A stretch of 35,515 nucleotides of DNA from Nitrospinota bacterium (GTDB lineage Bacteria > Nitrospinota > Nitrospinia > Nitrospinales > VA-1), in assembly GCA_014382285.1 (NCBI GenBank), contig JACNKA010000085.1:1-35515 (forward strand), given 5' to 3'. The notes below the pieces were generated by a model. That model had not been told where the DNA came from and searched no databases. It saw nothing but the letters and a program-made list of their open reading frames with translations. The translations under genes were made by a program, and so were the position numbers. The stretch's first letter is position 1. Every line of letters starts with the position of its first letter. Shown here piece after piece: positions 25,079 to 35,515 of the stretch.

Positions 25079-25915
25079 TCAACTGGGCCTGACCGTCACC
25101 CCTTTGGATTGCAGGAAAGTTTTGGTTTCCTGAATGGTGAATTCCTTAAAATGAAAAATGGAAGCGGCCAGCACCGCTGAGGCTTTTCCTTTTACAATAC
25201 CTTCATATAAATGCTCAAGGGTTCCCGCTCCTCCTGAGGCGATCAAGGGAATGGTGATCGATTCTGAAACCATTTTGTTGAGTTCGATGTCGTATCCGGC
25301 CTTGGTGCCATCGCGGTCCATGCTGGTGAGCAAAATTTCTCCTGCGCCATAAAAATCCATTTTTTGAGCCCACCTTTGCACATGAATTCCAGTTGGGTTT
25401 CTCCCTCCATGTGTGTAGACCTCCCAGGCAGGCGATGAATCAGATTGCTTCAGTAATAGTTCCGGGTGCTCGGATGCCCAATCAGGCGGGGTAGATGAGG
25501 AAAGGGAAGCTTGCACTTCTTTGGCATCAATAGCGACAACAATGCACTGGCTGCCAAAACGGTTTGCTGCACGCTGCACAAAACCAGGGTCTTTGACGGC
25601 GGCTGTGTTGATAGCGACTTTATCAGCGCCGGCTTTTAGAAGGTTTCGGATATCATCCAGCGTGCGCACTCCTCCGCCAACCGTTAAAGGCATGAACACC
25701 TTTTCGGCAGTGCGGGCGACCACATCCAGAATAATGTCACGCTTCTCGTGTGAGGCCGTGATGTCTAAAAAGGTGAGCTCATCGGCACCTTCTATTTCAT
25801 AGGCTGAAGCGATTTCAACCGGGTCGCCAGCATCGCGGAGATTGACAAAGTTGACCCCCTTGACCACTCGGCCATCCTTGACATCCAAACAGGGTATGAT
25901 GCGTTTAGCTAGCAT
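25079..25915 (-). CDS. hisF: Imidazole glycerol phosphate synthase subunit HisF
   Basis: Cyclase half of IGP synthase: with HisH-supplied ammonia it turns PRFAR into IGP and AICAR. TIM barrel, with catalytic Asp in PCLDVKDG and Asp in VVAIDAKEV; also [11 protein letters not shown] and LTSMDRDGT. The true start is [11 protein letters not shown] at 25915, 26 codons inside the track ORF. 278 residues, compared with about 255, because an extra 20-25 residues ([19 protein letters not shown]..) sit between AIDAKEV and WEVYTHGG. Overlaps hisA by 11 bp; hisH is not here. Confidence 0.95.
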   Translation of the reverse strand: MLAKRIIPCLDVKDGRVVKGVNFVNLRDAGDPVEIASAYEIEGADELTFLDITASHEKRDIILDVVARTAEKVFMPLTVGGGVRTLDDIRNLLKAGADKVAINTAAVKDPGFVQRAANRFGSQCIVVAIDAKEVQASLSSSTPPDWASEHPELLLKQSDSSPAWEVYTHGGRNPTGIHVQRWAQKMDFYGAGEILLTSMDRDGTKAGYDIELNKMVSESITIPLIASGGAGTLEHLYEGIVKGKASAVLAASIFHFKEFTIQETKTFLQSKGVTVRPS

Positions 25916-26633
25916 GAAGTGCGTCTCGCGCCTCCTTAAAGGAAATGGTTTTGTCGTACAGAGCTTTGCCGATGATAACTCCTTCGACGCCATAGGACTC
26001 CAGCTTGGCTAGATTTTTTATGTCTTCCAGGCGACTCACTCCCCCTGATGCAATTACAGGTAGTTGTGCGCACTCGGCAAACTCCTTGATGCTTTCCAGA
26101 TTAGGACCCTGCAGCATGCCATCGCGACTGATGTCGGTGAATATAAACCCGGCAATTCCATAGCCCTTCATTTTTTGGGCGAGGTCAGTGGCTTTTTGCT
26201 CAGAAACTTCCACCCAGCCTTTCACAGCGACTAAACCGTCCCGGGCATCAATGCCGACAATAATTTTATCTGGGAAACGTCGGCAGGCTTCTTCAACAAA
26301 CTCTGGTTCCTTTTGAGCAATGGTGCCTAAGATGACTCGGTATGCGCCAGCTTTAACATATGCTTCAATGGTTTCAAGGGTTCGAATTCCTCCTCCGACC
26401 TGTATATCCACAGAACTGCTATAGATAATGTTTTTTACGATCTCAGAATTGATGGGTGAACCCTGGAATGCGCCATCAAGGTCTACAACATGAATAGTCT
26501 GCGCTCCTTCTTCATCCCAATGATTGGCCATTGAGAGAGGGTCATTGGAATAGACTGTTTCCTGATCTGCTTTTCCCTGAACAAGGCGCACGCACCTTCC
26601 TTCTTTTATATCCACTGCCGGTATTATTCTCAT
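25905..26633 (-). CDS. hisA: ProFAR isomerase HisA
   Basis: 242 residues, the normal length. Isomerises ProFAR to PRFAR, the substrate of HisF. Catalytic Asp in [17 protein letters not shown] and the second acid in [10 protein letters not shown] are present, with [10 protein letters not shown] and [10 protein letters not shown] as phosphate-binding loops. First gene of a hisA-hisF pair behind a sigma-70 type promoter. The other his genes must be elsewhere. Confidence 0.97.
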   Translation of the reverse strand: MRIIPAVDIKEGRCVRLVQGKADQETVYSNDPLSMANHWDEEGAQTIHVVDLDGAFQGSPINSEIVKNIIYSSSVDIQVGGGIRTLETIEAYVKAGAYRVILGTIAQKEPEFVEEACRRFPDKIIVGIDARDGLVAVKGWVEVSEQKATDLAQKMKGYGIAGFIFTDISRDGMLQGPNLESIKEFAECAQLPVIASGGVSRLEDIKNLAKLESYGVEGVIIGKALYDKTISFKEARDALHAS

Positions 26634-26669
26634 TAGAAGCTTTGTATTAAGGTTTCAAAGTAAACCCTG

Positions 26670-26698
26670 ATATTAACAGAGGTGTTTCACATCTTCAA
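26670..26698 (-). promoter_or_regulatory. Sigma-70 type promoter for hisA-hisF
   Basis: On the minus strand TTGAAG, 17 nt, TAATAT, about 30 nt upstream of the hisA ATG. Confidence 0.5.
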
Positions 26699-26735
26699 CG
26701 TTGTTTGCCAAGCTCAGGATTGCGTTATATAATCT

Positions 26736-26826
26736 CCCCCACCACTAGGCGTGGGGCCAAATGGAAAAGGCTTTATTGGCTGGCAAAGGGTTGTCTCGAC
26801 TGATGAGTCCTTGCTATCTGATGCCC
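26736..26826. repeat. Dispersed palindromic repeat, copy 2
   Basis: CCCCAC-N8-GTGGGG head, then GGCCAA, GCTTTATT, GGCTGGCAAAG, GTTGTCTCG and TTGCTATCTG. These words occur in the same order on the reverse strand of copy 3 (29285-29180). Lies between hisA and rfbC, whose starts face away from each other. Confidence 0.75.
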
Positions 26827-26854
26827 TATAAAAGAATTTAATTTTGGAGTGATT

Positions 26855-27382
26855 ATGAAAGCCAGCCAAACCGAGCTTGATGGAGTTTTGCTCATCGAGC
26901 CCACTGTTCACATTGATTCCCGGGGACGGTTTTTTGAAAGCTATGAAAAGGAAAAATACCGTGCGTTGGGAATCCATGAAGAATTTGTTCAGGATAACCA
27001 GTCGCTCTCAAATAAAAATGTTTTAAGAGGGCTGCATTACCGGGTTGACCCGGAACAGGCCAAACTGGTTAGAGTGGTTAAGGGCGAAGTGTTTGATGTG
27101 GTTGTGGACATTAGAAAAAGTTCGCCTACTTTTGGGAAATGGCAGAGCTTTATTTTGTCGGCCACTAATAATCTTCAGGTTTATGTCCCTGTAGGTTTTG
27201 CCCACGGGTTTTGTGTGCTCAGTGATACGGCGGAGTTTTTATATAAGGTTTCTGAATATTACTCGGCGGAAAAAGAAAAAGGAATTATCTGGAACGACCC
27301 GGATATTGGGATTGACTGGCCAATATCAGATCCTATTCTCTCTGACAAAGATGAAAGCAATCCTCGATTGAGGAGCTTGTAG
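26855..27382 (+). CDS. rfbC: dTDP-4-dehydrorhamnose 3,5-epimerase
   Basis: 175 residues, cupin fold. Converts dTDP-4-keto-6-deoxyglucose to dTDP-4-keto-L-rhamnose. Family signatures: DSRGRFFESY, NVLRGLHYR with the catalytic His, VPVGFAHGF, and the active-site Tyr region KVSEYYS. I start at ATG 26855 (GGAG six nt upstream), not the GTG at 26849. rfbA, rfbB and rfbD are not in the window. Because the gene stands alone, it may instead act on another dTDP-sugar. Confidence 0.92.
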   Translation: MKASQTELDGVLLIEPTVHIDSRGRFFESYEKEKYRALGIHEEFVQDNQSLSNKNVLRGLHYRVDPEQAKLVRVVKGEVFDVVVDIRKSSPTFGKWQSFILSATNNLQVYVPVGFAHGFCVLSDTAEFLYKVSEYYSAEKEKGIIWNDPDIGIDWPISDPILSDKDESNPRLRSL

Positions 27383-27424
27383 TATTTGTAAAGAGCTTTA
27401 AAAGAATTTTTTTCAGGGGCAGAC

Positions 27425-28057
27425 TCATTTGGCGTGGAGGTATTTGTTGAATTCATTGAAAGCCAGATTGACGGTATCTTCTATGTTCAACTCCGGGCCA
27501 TTTTCAATGGATTTGATATTTTTAACAAGAGTTTCATCAAGATTATTTTTGAGTTGTTTTGCAAAACTTGGCGAACTTGATTCAGCGCGGTAAAGCGACA
27601 AAATTTCTGTCGCGATGGTTTTCCCCGGTTTGCTGTTCAGTATCTGGTCGTAATCATAGCCCTTCTTCTCGCCAAACTCCAACAAGCGGTCGATCTTCTT
27701 TGCCACCTGCTCGTAAGCATCTTCGCCGATGGTGGACTGAACGGATTTCGCAAAAACGGGTATCAGACAATCAGGGACACCAGGCTGTCTGATATTTTTT
27801 TCCAACATGCGAACAAAAAAGCGGCCAACATGTTCTTTGCGCTGGTTTCGGTCCTTCCGTTTCATTCGTCTTTTGATTCGGGACTTGTCGTCCTTCTCGC
27901 TGGGAGCATTTTCCGCATTGGAATTGATCAGTTGGTTGAACATGGACAGAGTTTCCGACTCTATTTGATTAAACAAGTTATCCGAGCTTAAATCGGAGTT
28001 ATCCTTTGCGATTTTTAAAATTTTAAAAATAATATCCTGCCTGAGAGTGTCGCTCAT
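27425..28057 (-). CDS. Hypothetical protein with basic patch
   Basis: 210 residues, mostly helical and soluble, not recognised. Residues about 58-78 form a strongly basic segment (KSRIKRRMKRKDRNQRKEH), which could bind nucleic acid or membrane. There is no signal peptide. One cysteine at about 100. Convergent with rfbC (42 bp apart) and divergent from the sigma-28 type gene at 28375. The ribosome site (GGAAG) is far from the ATG. Confidence 0.6.
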   Translation of the reverse strand: MSDTLRQDIIFKILKIAKDNSDLSSDNLFNQIESETLSMFNQLINSNAENAPSEKDDKSRIKRRMKRKDRNQRKEHVGRFFVRMLEKNIRQPGVPDCLIPVFAKSVQSTIGEDAYEQVAKKIDRLLEFGEKKGYDYDQILNSKPGKTIATEILSLYRAESSSPSFAKQLKNNLDETLVKNIKSIENGPELNIEDTVNLAFNEFNKYLHAK

Positions 28058-28163
28058 ATTGATTTTTGAACTTCCAGTTTAAAAAGATCTACGTAAATAC
28101 TCTCGCTTTCGGTGAGGAATTCTAATACCTCAACGGAAGCCAGTACCCAACGCCACTGTAACT

Positions 28164-28263
28164 AAATGGTGGCAAGCTTTTATAAAAAGCCTACCACAAA
28201 CTTCCTGAACTACTCAATCGGAACATTGGAGGGGGCATAATAACCATTATGAAATCAATGGTT
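28164..28263. promoter_or_regulatory. Two inverted repeats in the intergenic stretch 28058-28374
   Basis: At 28164 an imperfect hairpin (GTGG..GCTTTT/AAAAGC..CCAC), and at 28242-28263 AACCATT-N8-AATGGTT, about 35 bp upstream of the sigma-28 type promoter. The second could be an operator. I see nothing else in the stretch besides the promoter. Confidence 0.3.
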
Positions 28264-28296
28264 TGTTGGTATGTCGGTGCTGCGATATTTCACCCC

Positions 28297-28324
28297 TAAT
28301 GTTTTAATCTTTTTATGCCGATAA
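28297..28324 (+). promoter_or_regulatory. Sigma-28 (FliA) type promoter for gene 28375
   Basis: TAAT, 16 nt, GCCGATAA: a perfect -10 and one mismatch in the -35. Start expected near 28331, about 44 nt before the ATG. Confidence 0.65.
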
Positions 28325-28374
28325 AAAATATAAGCATGAAAAGAAGAGTGTGAAAAACTTTTAGGTTATCAAAA

Positions 28375-29166
28375 ATGTCTTTAAATGTGTCCGAAATAGG
28401 TTTTCAAAATACTTCACTGGAACAGAAAAGTGTCTTAGCTTCTGTGGATGCGTTCGTTTCCAGCGAGTTGAACTTGAAAACCAGTGAGGGCGACCTTGTC
28501 AGTTTATCGTTTGCCGGAGAGCAGTCTTTGTCGGAATCATTGACCCAGACGCAAACTCAAGAAAACGGAGCTGTACAGGAGTTCAGTTCGGTTGCTAGGG
28601 CCGCTGCTTCTTATTCTCTGACTGTGCAGGGAGATTTGAATGCCGAAGAACTGGCCGCTATTAACAAACTGGCTGAGGAGATTGCTCCGCTGGCTAGAGA
28701 GTTTTTTGCGAGCGGGGAATTAAACCTGGAAGACTCCGCCAATGTCCTGGCTGACAACCTCGGCGTGCTCCAGCAAGTAGAATTGTCGCTGGAAAGAACT
28801 GTGGTGGCAATCTTTGAAACCCGAAGCGTTACGCGATTGCCGGAAGAGGGTGGCGACATCACCAATATTGAAGCCCTGCCTAATCAGGCATCAGAGCTTG
28901 AAACAGATGGGATCCGGGATTTCCCGGCTCTGGTTCAAGCAACGATTGACGCGGTTTTTAAGTCCGAAGCGGAAGAGGTTCCCGATCAGGATTCTATTCT
29001 CAGATCTTTGAATGATCTGTTAGCTTTCATTCGTGATCGACTTGGCGAGTTTTTTAATCCGCCGACCGGTCTGGCTGCCTTACCTATCGAGCCTGCCTCT
29101 GCTGGTGATGAAGCGGTAGATGCCGTAGTAGAGAACGAGCCATCTCCTCCTCAGCTTGAGCAATAA
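28375..29166 (+). CDS. Unknown protein, candidate member of the FliA motility regulon
   Basis: 263 residues, acidic, no cysteine, Ser/Gln/Glu-rich. It has no signal peptide, like flagellar export substrates. Residues about 80-135 (SYSLTVQGDLNAEELAAINKL..) resemble a helical segment seen in hypothetical proteins of other flagellated bacteria; I cannot name a family with confidence. The C-terminal tail is Pro/Glu-rich. The FliA-like promoter is the main functional clue. It ends CAA TAA at the edge of the third palindromic repeat. Confidence 0.65.
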   Translation: MSLNVSEIGFQNTSLEQKSVLASVDAFVSSELNLKTSEGDLVSLSFAGEQSLSESLTQTQTQENGAVQEFSSVARAAASYSLTVQGDLNAEELAAINKLAEEIAPLAREFFASGELNLEDSANVLADNLGVLQQVELSLERTVVAIFETRSVTRLPEEGGDITNIEALPNQASELETDGIRDFPALVQATIDAVFKSEAEEVPDQDSILRSLNDLLAFIRDRLGEFFNPPTGLAALPIEPASAGDEAVDAVVENEPSPPQLEQ

Positions 29167-29287
29167 CTCGCTAGCGCGAGAAGCAGATAGCAGTGCCCCG
29201 TCAAGCAATCCACACCTGAAGCCGAGATAACTCTTTGCCAGCCAAATAAAGCGTTGGCTCATTGGCCCCACGCCGAGTGGGCTAGGG
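29161..29287. repeat. Dispersed palindromic repeat, copy 3
   Basis: Starts CAATAACTCGC (as copy 1 has CAATAACT) and contains AAGCCGAGAT, TTTGCCAGCC, AAATAAAGC, TTGGCCCCACG and GTGGGC. Its reverse complement matches copy 2 over about 65 bp. An extra CTCGC/GCGAG hairpin lies at its left end. It joins the stops of two convergent genes. Confidence 0.75.
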
Positions 29288-30028
29288 CATGAGCGCGCCG
29301 TTGTTGATGTCGAGGGTTTGTCCGGTGAAGGAAGTTTGTTCTTCTGAAATCAGGAAAGCCACTAGTTTGGCGACTTCTTCAGGTTGGGACATTTTGCCCA
29401 ATGGTACTGGCTTCATCGCTTCCTTATAAGCTTCGTCTTTGGAAACCTTCAAAGCATCTGCAAAACCTTGCAAACCTTCCTGCGCCATATCGGTGTCGAC
29501 CCAACCGGGACACAAAGCGTTCACCAGAATTCCATCGCCGCTGTGTTCCGCCGCCAAAGATCGAGTGAGACCCAGTAACCCGGCTTTGGATGCACAGTAG
29601 GCGGAATAACCCGGAACCCCTAGTCTTGCCAAAATGGATGAGATGATGATAATTTTTTTGAACGGTGCAGAATCTTTTTTAATTAGAGGAAGGCATTCCT
29701 GAATGGTTTGGTAGGTTCCGGTCAAGTTGGTGTTTATAACTTCCTGCCAGCGATCCTGATCTCCGTACTGGTTTTCGCCACCAATACCGGCATTGGCGAT
29801 GAGCCCGTAAAGAGATGTAACATTTTCCAGAGCTTTTTTGATTTCCCCTGAGTTCCTGATATCGCAAGTGTGGCATTGGTGCTGTTCAGGGTTTTTCAAT
29901 AAACTTTTTGTGGATTTCAGGTTTTCCAGATTGCGTCCCAAGAGGATGAGGGAGTATCCACGTTCGGCCAGGGTTTCAGAAATGCTTCTGCCTATCCCTG
30001 AACCGGCTCCTGTTATAACAATATGCAT
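29282..30028 (-). CDS. Short-chain dehydrogenase/reductase (SDR)
   Basis: 248 residues, classical SDR. TGAGSGIG is the NAD(P) loop, NAG is at the usual place (LIANAGIGG), the catalytic Ser is in IIISSILAR, and the Tyr-Lys pair is in YSAYCASK. Substrate unknown; the family includes 3-oxoacyl-ACP reductases and sugar dehydrogenases. Its stop TAG is at the edge of repeat copy 3. Starts directly after the SirB1-like stop (TAA ATG), so the two form an operon. Confidence 0.9.
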   Translation of the reverse strand: MHIVITGAGSGIGRSISETLAERGYSLILLGRNLENLKSTKSLLKNPEQHQCHTCDIRNSGEIKKALENVTSLYGLIANAGIGGENQYGDQDRWQEVINTNLTGTYQTIQECLPLIKKDSAPFKKIIIISSILARLGVPGYSAYCASKAGLLGLTRSLAAEHSGDGILVNALCPGWVDTDMAQEGLQGFADALKVSKDEAYKEAMKPVPLGKMSQPEEVAKLVAFLISEEQTSFTGQTLDINNGALMP

Positions 30029-30919
30029 TTATATTTCCCGGGTGTTTTCTGAAAATGGGTTTTTAGAAGGGTTCAACAGAATCTTGATGTATCCCGATAA
30101 GGTTTCGGCTTTTTCTGGTTCGTTAGAACCCTGGTAAACCTGGATCAGGTTATTCATCATTCGGATCAGCGTTTCCCGGTGTGTGGACTGGGACAGGAAA
30201 TGCTCCTCAAAAGGTTGGCCAAACTGTTCAACGATTTGAATGCAGTCCGCACGGGTCAACAGGCGACCTTGATGGAATGGGTCGAAATAAATTGCATTTT
30301 TAGGAAGATTGTATTTGACGATGTAATGGCCTGGCAGACCCACACCGACAATGGGCAACCCCAATCGGCTGGCAACCAGAATACAAAGGGTTGAAAGTGT
30401 GATGGGCAAACCGGTTTTATGTTGCAGAACTTTATTGAGGTAGCTGTTATCCGGGTCCAGATAGTTTTTTTGGTTGCCGCGGAAATGTTCCTGCTGAAAA
30501 AGCAGATGGGTCAATGTGGAAACGACCTGAGAGGGGTTCGCTTCTGGAACCAGATTCTGTTCCAGCCGTTGCGCCAGCGAGTCCAGGTTTTCCCGGCAGG
30601 CTTCAGGCTTGGAATCGGGATAGCCGAATTCCATGAGCAAAAGTATTCCAGCTTCCAGGTCGACATCCCGGCCGAGTCCTTTATGTGCTAGTTGCCGGAA
30701 CTTCTCTCCCAGCTTTTTCGGGAAAATCGCGTTAATCACTTCCTGCGCCTGCAAGCGGAGAGCGACTTCCTCACTGCGAACCGCCATTTCCAGAAAGGGT
30801 AAGGCGTCTTCCCCCAGTTCGATCAACTGGAGACGAACCTTTTCGCGGATGAACTCATCCCGGTCCGTCAACAATTGGATCAAGTATGAAATTTGGCCGA
30901 GGGCCTTTTGATTGCTCAT
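30029..30919 (-). CDS. SirB1-like transglutaminase-fold protein with N-terminal HEAT-like helices
   Basis: 296 residues from the ATG at 30919. Residues about 10-75 are helical HEAT-like (FIREKVRLQLIELGEDALPFLEMA). Residues about 85-250 match the SirB1 / Transglut_core2 family: NYLDPDNSYLNKVLQHKTGLPITLSTL, GVGLPGHYIVKY, FDPFHQGRLL. The Cys normally in the core fold appears as LSTLCILVA. Role unknown in most bacteria. A terminator T-run ends about 5 nt before the ATG, and no Shine-Dalgarno is visible. Confidence 0.85.
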   Translation of the reverse strand: MSNQKALGQISYLIQLLTDRDEFIREKVRLQLIELGEDALPFLEMAVRSEEVALRLQAQEVINAIFPKKLGEKFRQLAHKGLGRDVDLEAGILLLMEFGYPDSKPEACRENLDSLAQRLEQNLVPEANPSQVVSTLTHLLFQQEHFRGNQKNYLDPDNSYLNKVLQHKTGLPITLSTLCILVASRLGLPIVGVGLPGHYIVKYNLPKNAIYFDPFHQGRLLTRADCIQIVEQFGQPFEEHFLSQSTHRETLIRMMNNLIQVYQGSNEPEKAETLSGYIKILLNPSKNPFSENTREI

Positions 30920-30924
30920 GGCAT

Positions 30925-30954
30925 AAAAAAACAAGCGGGCATTTCAGCCCGCCT
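30925..30954 (-). terminator. Rho-independent terminator after the peroxiredoxin gene
   Basis: GCGGGC/GCCCGC with 6-nt loop, then TTG and seven T on the minus strand. Lies between the prx stop and the SirB1-like start. Confidence 0.85.
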
Positions 30955-30975
30955 GAACGGGGAAATCGAAACCGA

Positions 30976-31611
30976 CTAAAGGTCCGGTTGTGGTGTTGTG
31001 CGTAAATAAGGTTTGATGACTTTATGTCCCTTGGGAAACTTTGCCGGAATATCTTCTGTCTTGATTGCGGGGACGACCACGCAGTCCTCGCCATGTTTCC
31101 AGTCAACCGGTGTGGCGACCTGATAATTGGCGGTGAGTTGCAGTGAATCGATAACACGCAGGATCTCGGCAAAGTTTCTACCCGTTGAAGCGGGATAGGT
31201 GAGTGTCAGTTTTACGCTCTTGTCTGGTCCGATGATGAAAACCGAGCGGACTGTCAGGTTGTTCAGCGCATTCGGGTGTATCATGTCATACATTTCCGCG
31301 ACTTTTTTGTCGGGATCAGCAATGATGGGGTAGTTCACCGTACAACCCTGCGTTTCGTTAATGTCATTAACCCAGCCCTTGTGCGAATCCAAAGAGTCTA
31401 CGCTCAAGGCGAGAACTTTGACATTCCGCTTGTCGAATTCATTTTTAAGACTGGCCACTCGGCCCAACTCGGTGGTACAAACCGGGGTGTAGTCTTTGGG
31501 GTGGGAAAACAAAACCCCCCAGCTATCACCCAGATACTTATGAAACTCAATGGTGCCTTCGGTGGTTTCTGCCGTGAAATCTGGTGCAATATCTCCTAAT
31601 CTTATAGCCAT
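30976..31611 (-). CDS. Peroxiredoxin, 1-Cys (Prx6) type
   Basis: 211 residues. Reduces peroxides using the peroxidatic cysteine in SHPKDYTPVCTTELG. The Prx6-type C-terminal domain (KHGEDCVVVPAIKTED, YLRTTPQPDL) is present. Another cysteine (QGCTVNYP) lies near residue 90, but no resolving cysteine is at the typical 2-Cys site. Cytoplasmic. AAGGA ribosome site about 9 nt upstream; TATAAT-like -10 at about 31642 without a clear -35. Own terminator, so probably monocistronic. Confidence 0.94.
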   Translation of the reverse strand: MAIRLGDIAPDFTAETTEGTIEFHKYLGDSWGVLFSHPKDYTPVCTTELGRVASLKNEFDKRNVKVLALSVDSLDSHKGWVNDINETQGCTVNYPIIADPDKKVAEMYDMIHPNALNNLTVRSVFIIGPDKSVKLTLTYPASTGRNFAEILRVIDSLQLTANYQVATPVDWKHGEDCVVVPAIKTEDIPAKFPKGHKVIKPYLRTTPQPDL

Positions 31612-31785
31612 AATCTGCTTCCTTCTTAAAAAAGATTATAATTGGTAAAAGCATTTTTCCTATGCTATCCAGACAACCCCTAAAATGGGGCAAAGTTCTT
31701 TAAAAGGGCAACGGAAACAAGAGCAATTATACCATAGCCGAAAGCCAGGGGAAACGACCGGACACTTGCTGGAACTTATCTGCTT

Positions 31786-31813
31786 TTGCCTGGGTTTAAC
31801 TTCTGCATATATT
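31786..31813 (+). promoter_or_regulatory. Possible sigma-70 promoter for the small membrane protein
   Basis: TTGCCT, 16 nt, TATATT, about 80 nt upstream of the GTG at 31893. Confidence 0.35.
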
Positions 31814-31892
31814 AACTTGTATATAAGGTTCTTAGATGATCCCCGCTGACATAGGGTGTAAATATTTTTAACACTGATTTCTAAGAGGTTCT

Positions 31893-32228
31893 GTGGCTGA
31901 CATTAATCTGGATGAGACAAAAATACTCTTGCGTCAGGTCTGGGCTTTTATGCTGATGGGGCTTTATGGCATCGGGGCTTTTCAGGAGCGTGCGGTGATC
32001 CTTCAGGCAGAGGTGCTCCCGGCGGCAGAATCGATTCTGCCGGATGTGGCCAAGGTGATATTTTTTGGCTTGCTCTTTGTGTCGTTCCTGATAGATATCG
32101 TGGAAATGCGTGAAGATAAAGACAAGGCCTACCAGTTTTTATTTTTGTCGTTGATCGCGGGAGGGCTTTCTGCTCCAGTTAGTGCCCTGCAATATCGAGT
32201 GATCACTTGGATTTCCGGGGGCGGATAA
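31893..32228 (+). CDS. Small membrane protein, function unknown
   Basis: 111 residues with about three hydrophobic segments: VWAFMLMGLYGIGAF, VIFFGLLFVSFLIDI and FLFLSLIAGGLSAPVSAL. A charged loop EMREDKDKAY lies between the last two. Starts at GTG with AGAGGT upstream. No family recognised. It stands alone between prx (divergent) and the sensor kinase. Confidence 0.6.
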   Translation: MADINLDETKILLRQVWAFMLMGLYGIGAFQERAVILQAEVLPAAESILPDVAKVIFFGLLFVSFLIDIVEMREDKDKAYQFLFLSLIAGGLSAPVSALQYRVITWISGGG

Positions 32229-32473
32229 TCGATTAGCATATTAATGTTTGCGTAAACAGTTTAACAAATACAGTACCTTGTTTAAATCAGCAGGATTGAC
32301 CCAATTATAACAACTTTGTGACGTTAAAGTTACAGGGGATAGTTATAATGACTTACAGGTATTCGTAATGCTTAAGCCTGTTGACATGCATATTCTATGC
32401 AAGCGAGTGTTGCCCAGCACTTTTAAATGTGTTTTTTAAAGGACTGGGCAAAAGCTATTCTCTCAGCTTTTAA

Positions 32474-35292
<2,819 letters not shown>

Positions 35293-35397
35293 GAGAATAT
35301 ATTGAAAATTGCAGCACCATCATGTCGAAGTGCGCCCGGGTTTACTCTTATCGTTCAGCTATAGAGTTTTGATTTTTGAAAAGGCCTGAACCACAGC

Positions 35398-35426
35398 TTG
35401 CCAGTCCGACACAGATTGGGTAGAAT
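35398..35426 (+). promoter_or_regulatory. Sigma-70 promoter for tRNA-Lys
   Basis: TTGCCA, 17 nt, TAGAAT; start expected near 35433, 25 nt upstream of the tRNA. Confidence 0.6.
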
Positions 35427-35457
35427 GATCCATTATTTATTTCCAGACAAATAGTGA

Positions 35458-35515
<58 letters not shown>

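Noticed and set aside
25916-25993. N-terminal extension of HisF in the ORF track
   Set aside because: The 26 extra residues lie inside the hisA coding region in another frame; the conserved HisF start [11 protein letters not shown] is at 25915.
7389-29287. Insertion sequences at the palindromic repeats
   Set aside because: No transposase frame, no clear target-site duplications; the elements are about 100 bp, so a REP/MITE-like description fits better.

Overview
The window comes from a Gram-negative, flagellated bacterium with moderate GC. The gene mix is a GldA/F/G-like ABC operon with a DUF4340 protein, short D0-D1 flagellins with FlaG, a Cache/HAMP/PAS kinase, and dgt and dut housekeeping genes. 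This fits deltaproteobacteria-like or Nitrospinota lineages, but that placement is inference; no rRNA or marker gene settles it.

Layout. 1-2515 (minus): serC, running off the left edge, translationally coupled to a remnant of a second class-V aminotransferase, then an acidic zinc-ribbon protein. 2863-7417 (plus): TPR protein, Dgt-like dNTPase, GT-C (ArnT/PMT-like) glycosyltransferase, LOG-family phosphoribohydrolase. 7491-9474 (minus): Nfu-type Fe-S protein, dUTPase, and a small transcription unit with its own promoter and terminator and two unrecognised small ORFs. 9669-14629 (minus): tightly packed ABC ATPase / permease / GldG-like / DUF4340 operon. 14893-15933: Gfo/Idh/MocA oxidoreductase. 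16104-23318 (minus): flagellin array with five canonical flagellins, one degenerate flagellin-like protein and two flaG genes, in three units that each begin with a sigma-28 (FliA) type promoter. 23336-27382: SpsF-like cytidylyltransferase, LD-carboxypeptidase, hisA-hisF, rfbC. 27425-31611: unknown protein, a second unknown protein behind a sigma-28-like promoter, SDR, SirB1-like protein, 1-Cys peroxiredoxin. 31893-35292: small membrane protein and a hybrid sensor kinase split by a -1 frame change at an A8 tract. 35458-end: partial tRNA-Lys(CTT).

Most unusual signals. (1) The untranslated leaders of the flagellin units carry hairpins that display GGA in their loops, the hallmark of CsrA sites. 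One leader has three consecutive such hairpins plus a start-Ser-stop mini-ORF behind a strong Shine-Dalgarno. Another has two tandem 56-57 bp repeats, each able to form an H-type pseudoknot. (2) A flagellin paralogue that keeps the D1-like core but lacks the N-terminal D0 helix, has a truncated C-terminus and contains cysteines sits between two normal flagellins. (3) A protein of unknown function at 28375 lies behind a perfect GCCGATAA box, so it may belong to the motility regulon. (4) A dispersed palindromic repeat family occurs three times at gene ends.

How the genes may work together (inference): the Gfo/Idh enzyme, SpsF-like transferase and RfbC could make nucleotide-activated sugars for flagellin or surface glycans. 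The flagellin units look co-controlled by FliA and, after transcription, probably by a CsrA-type protein. No csrA, fliW, fliD or fliS is present in the window.
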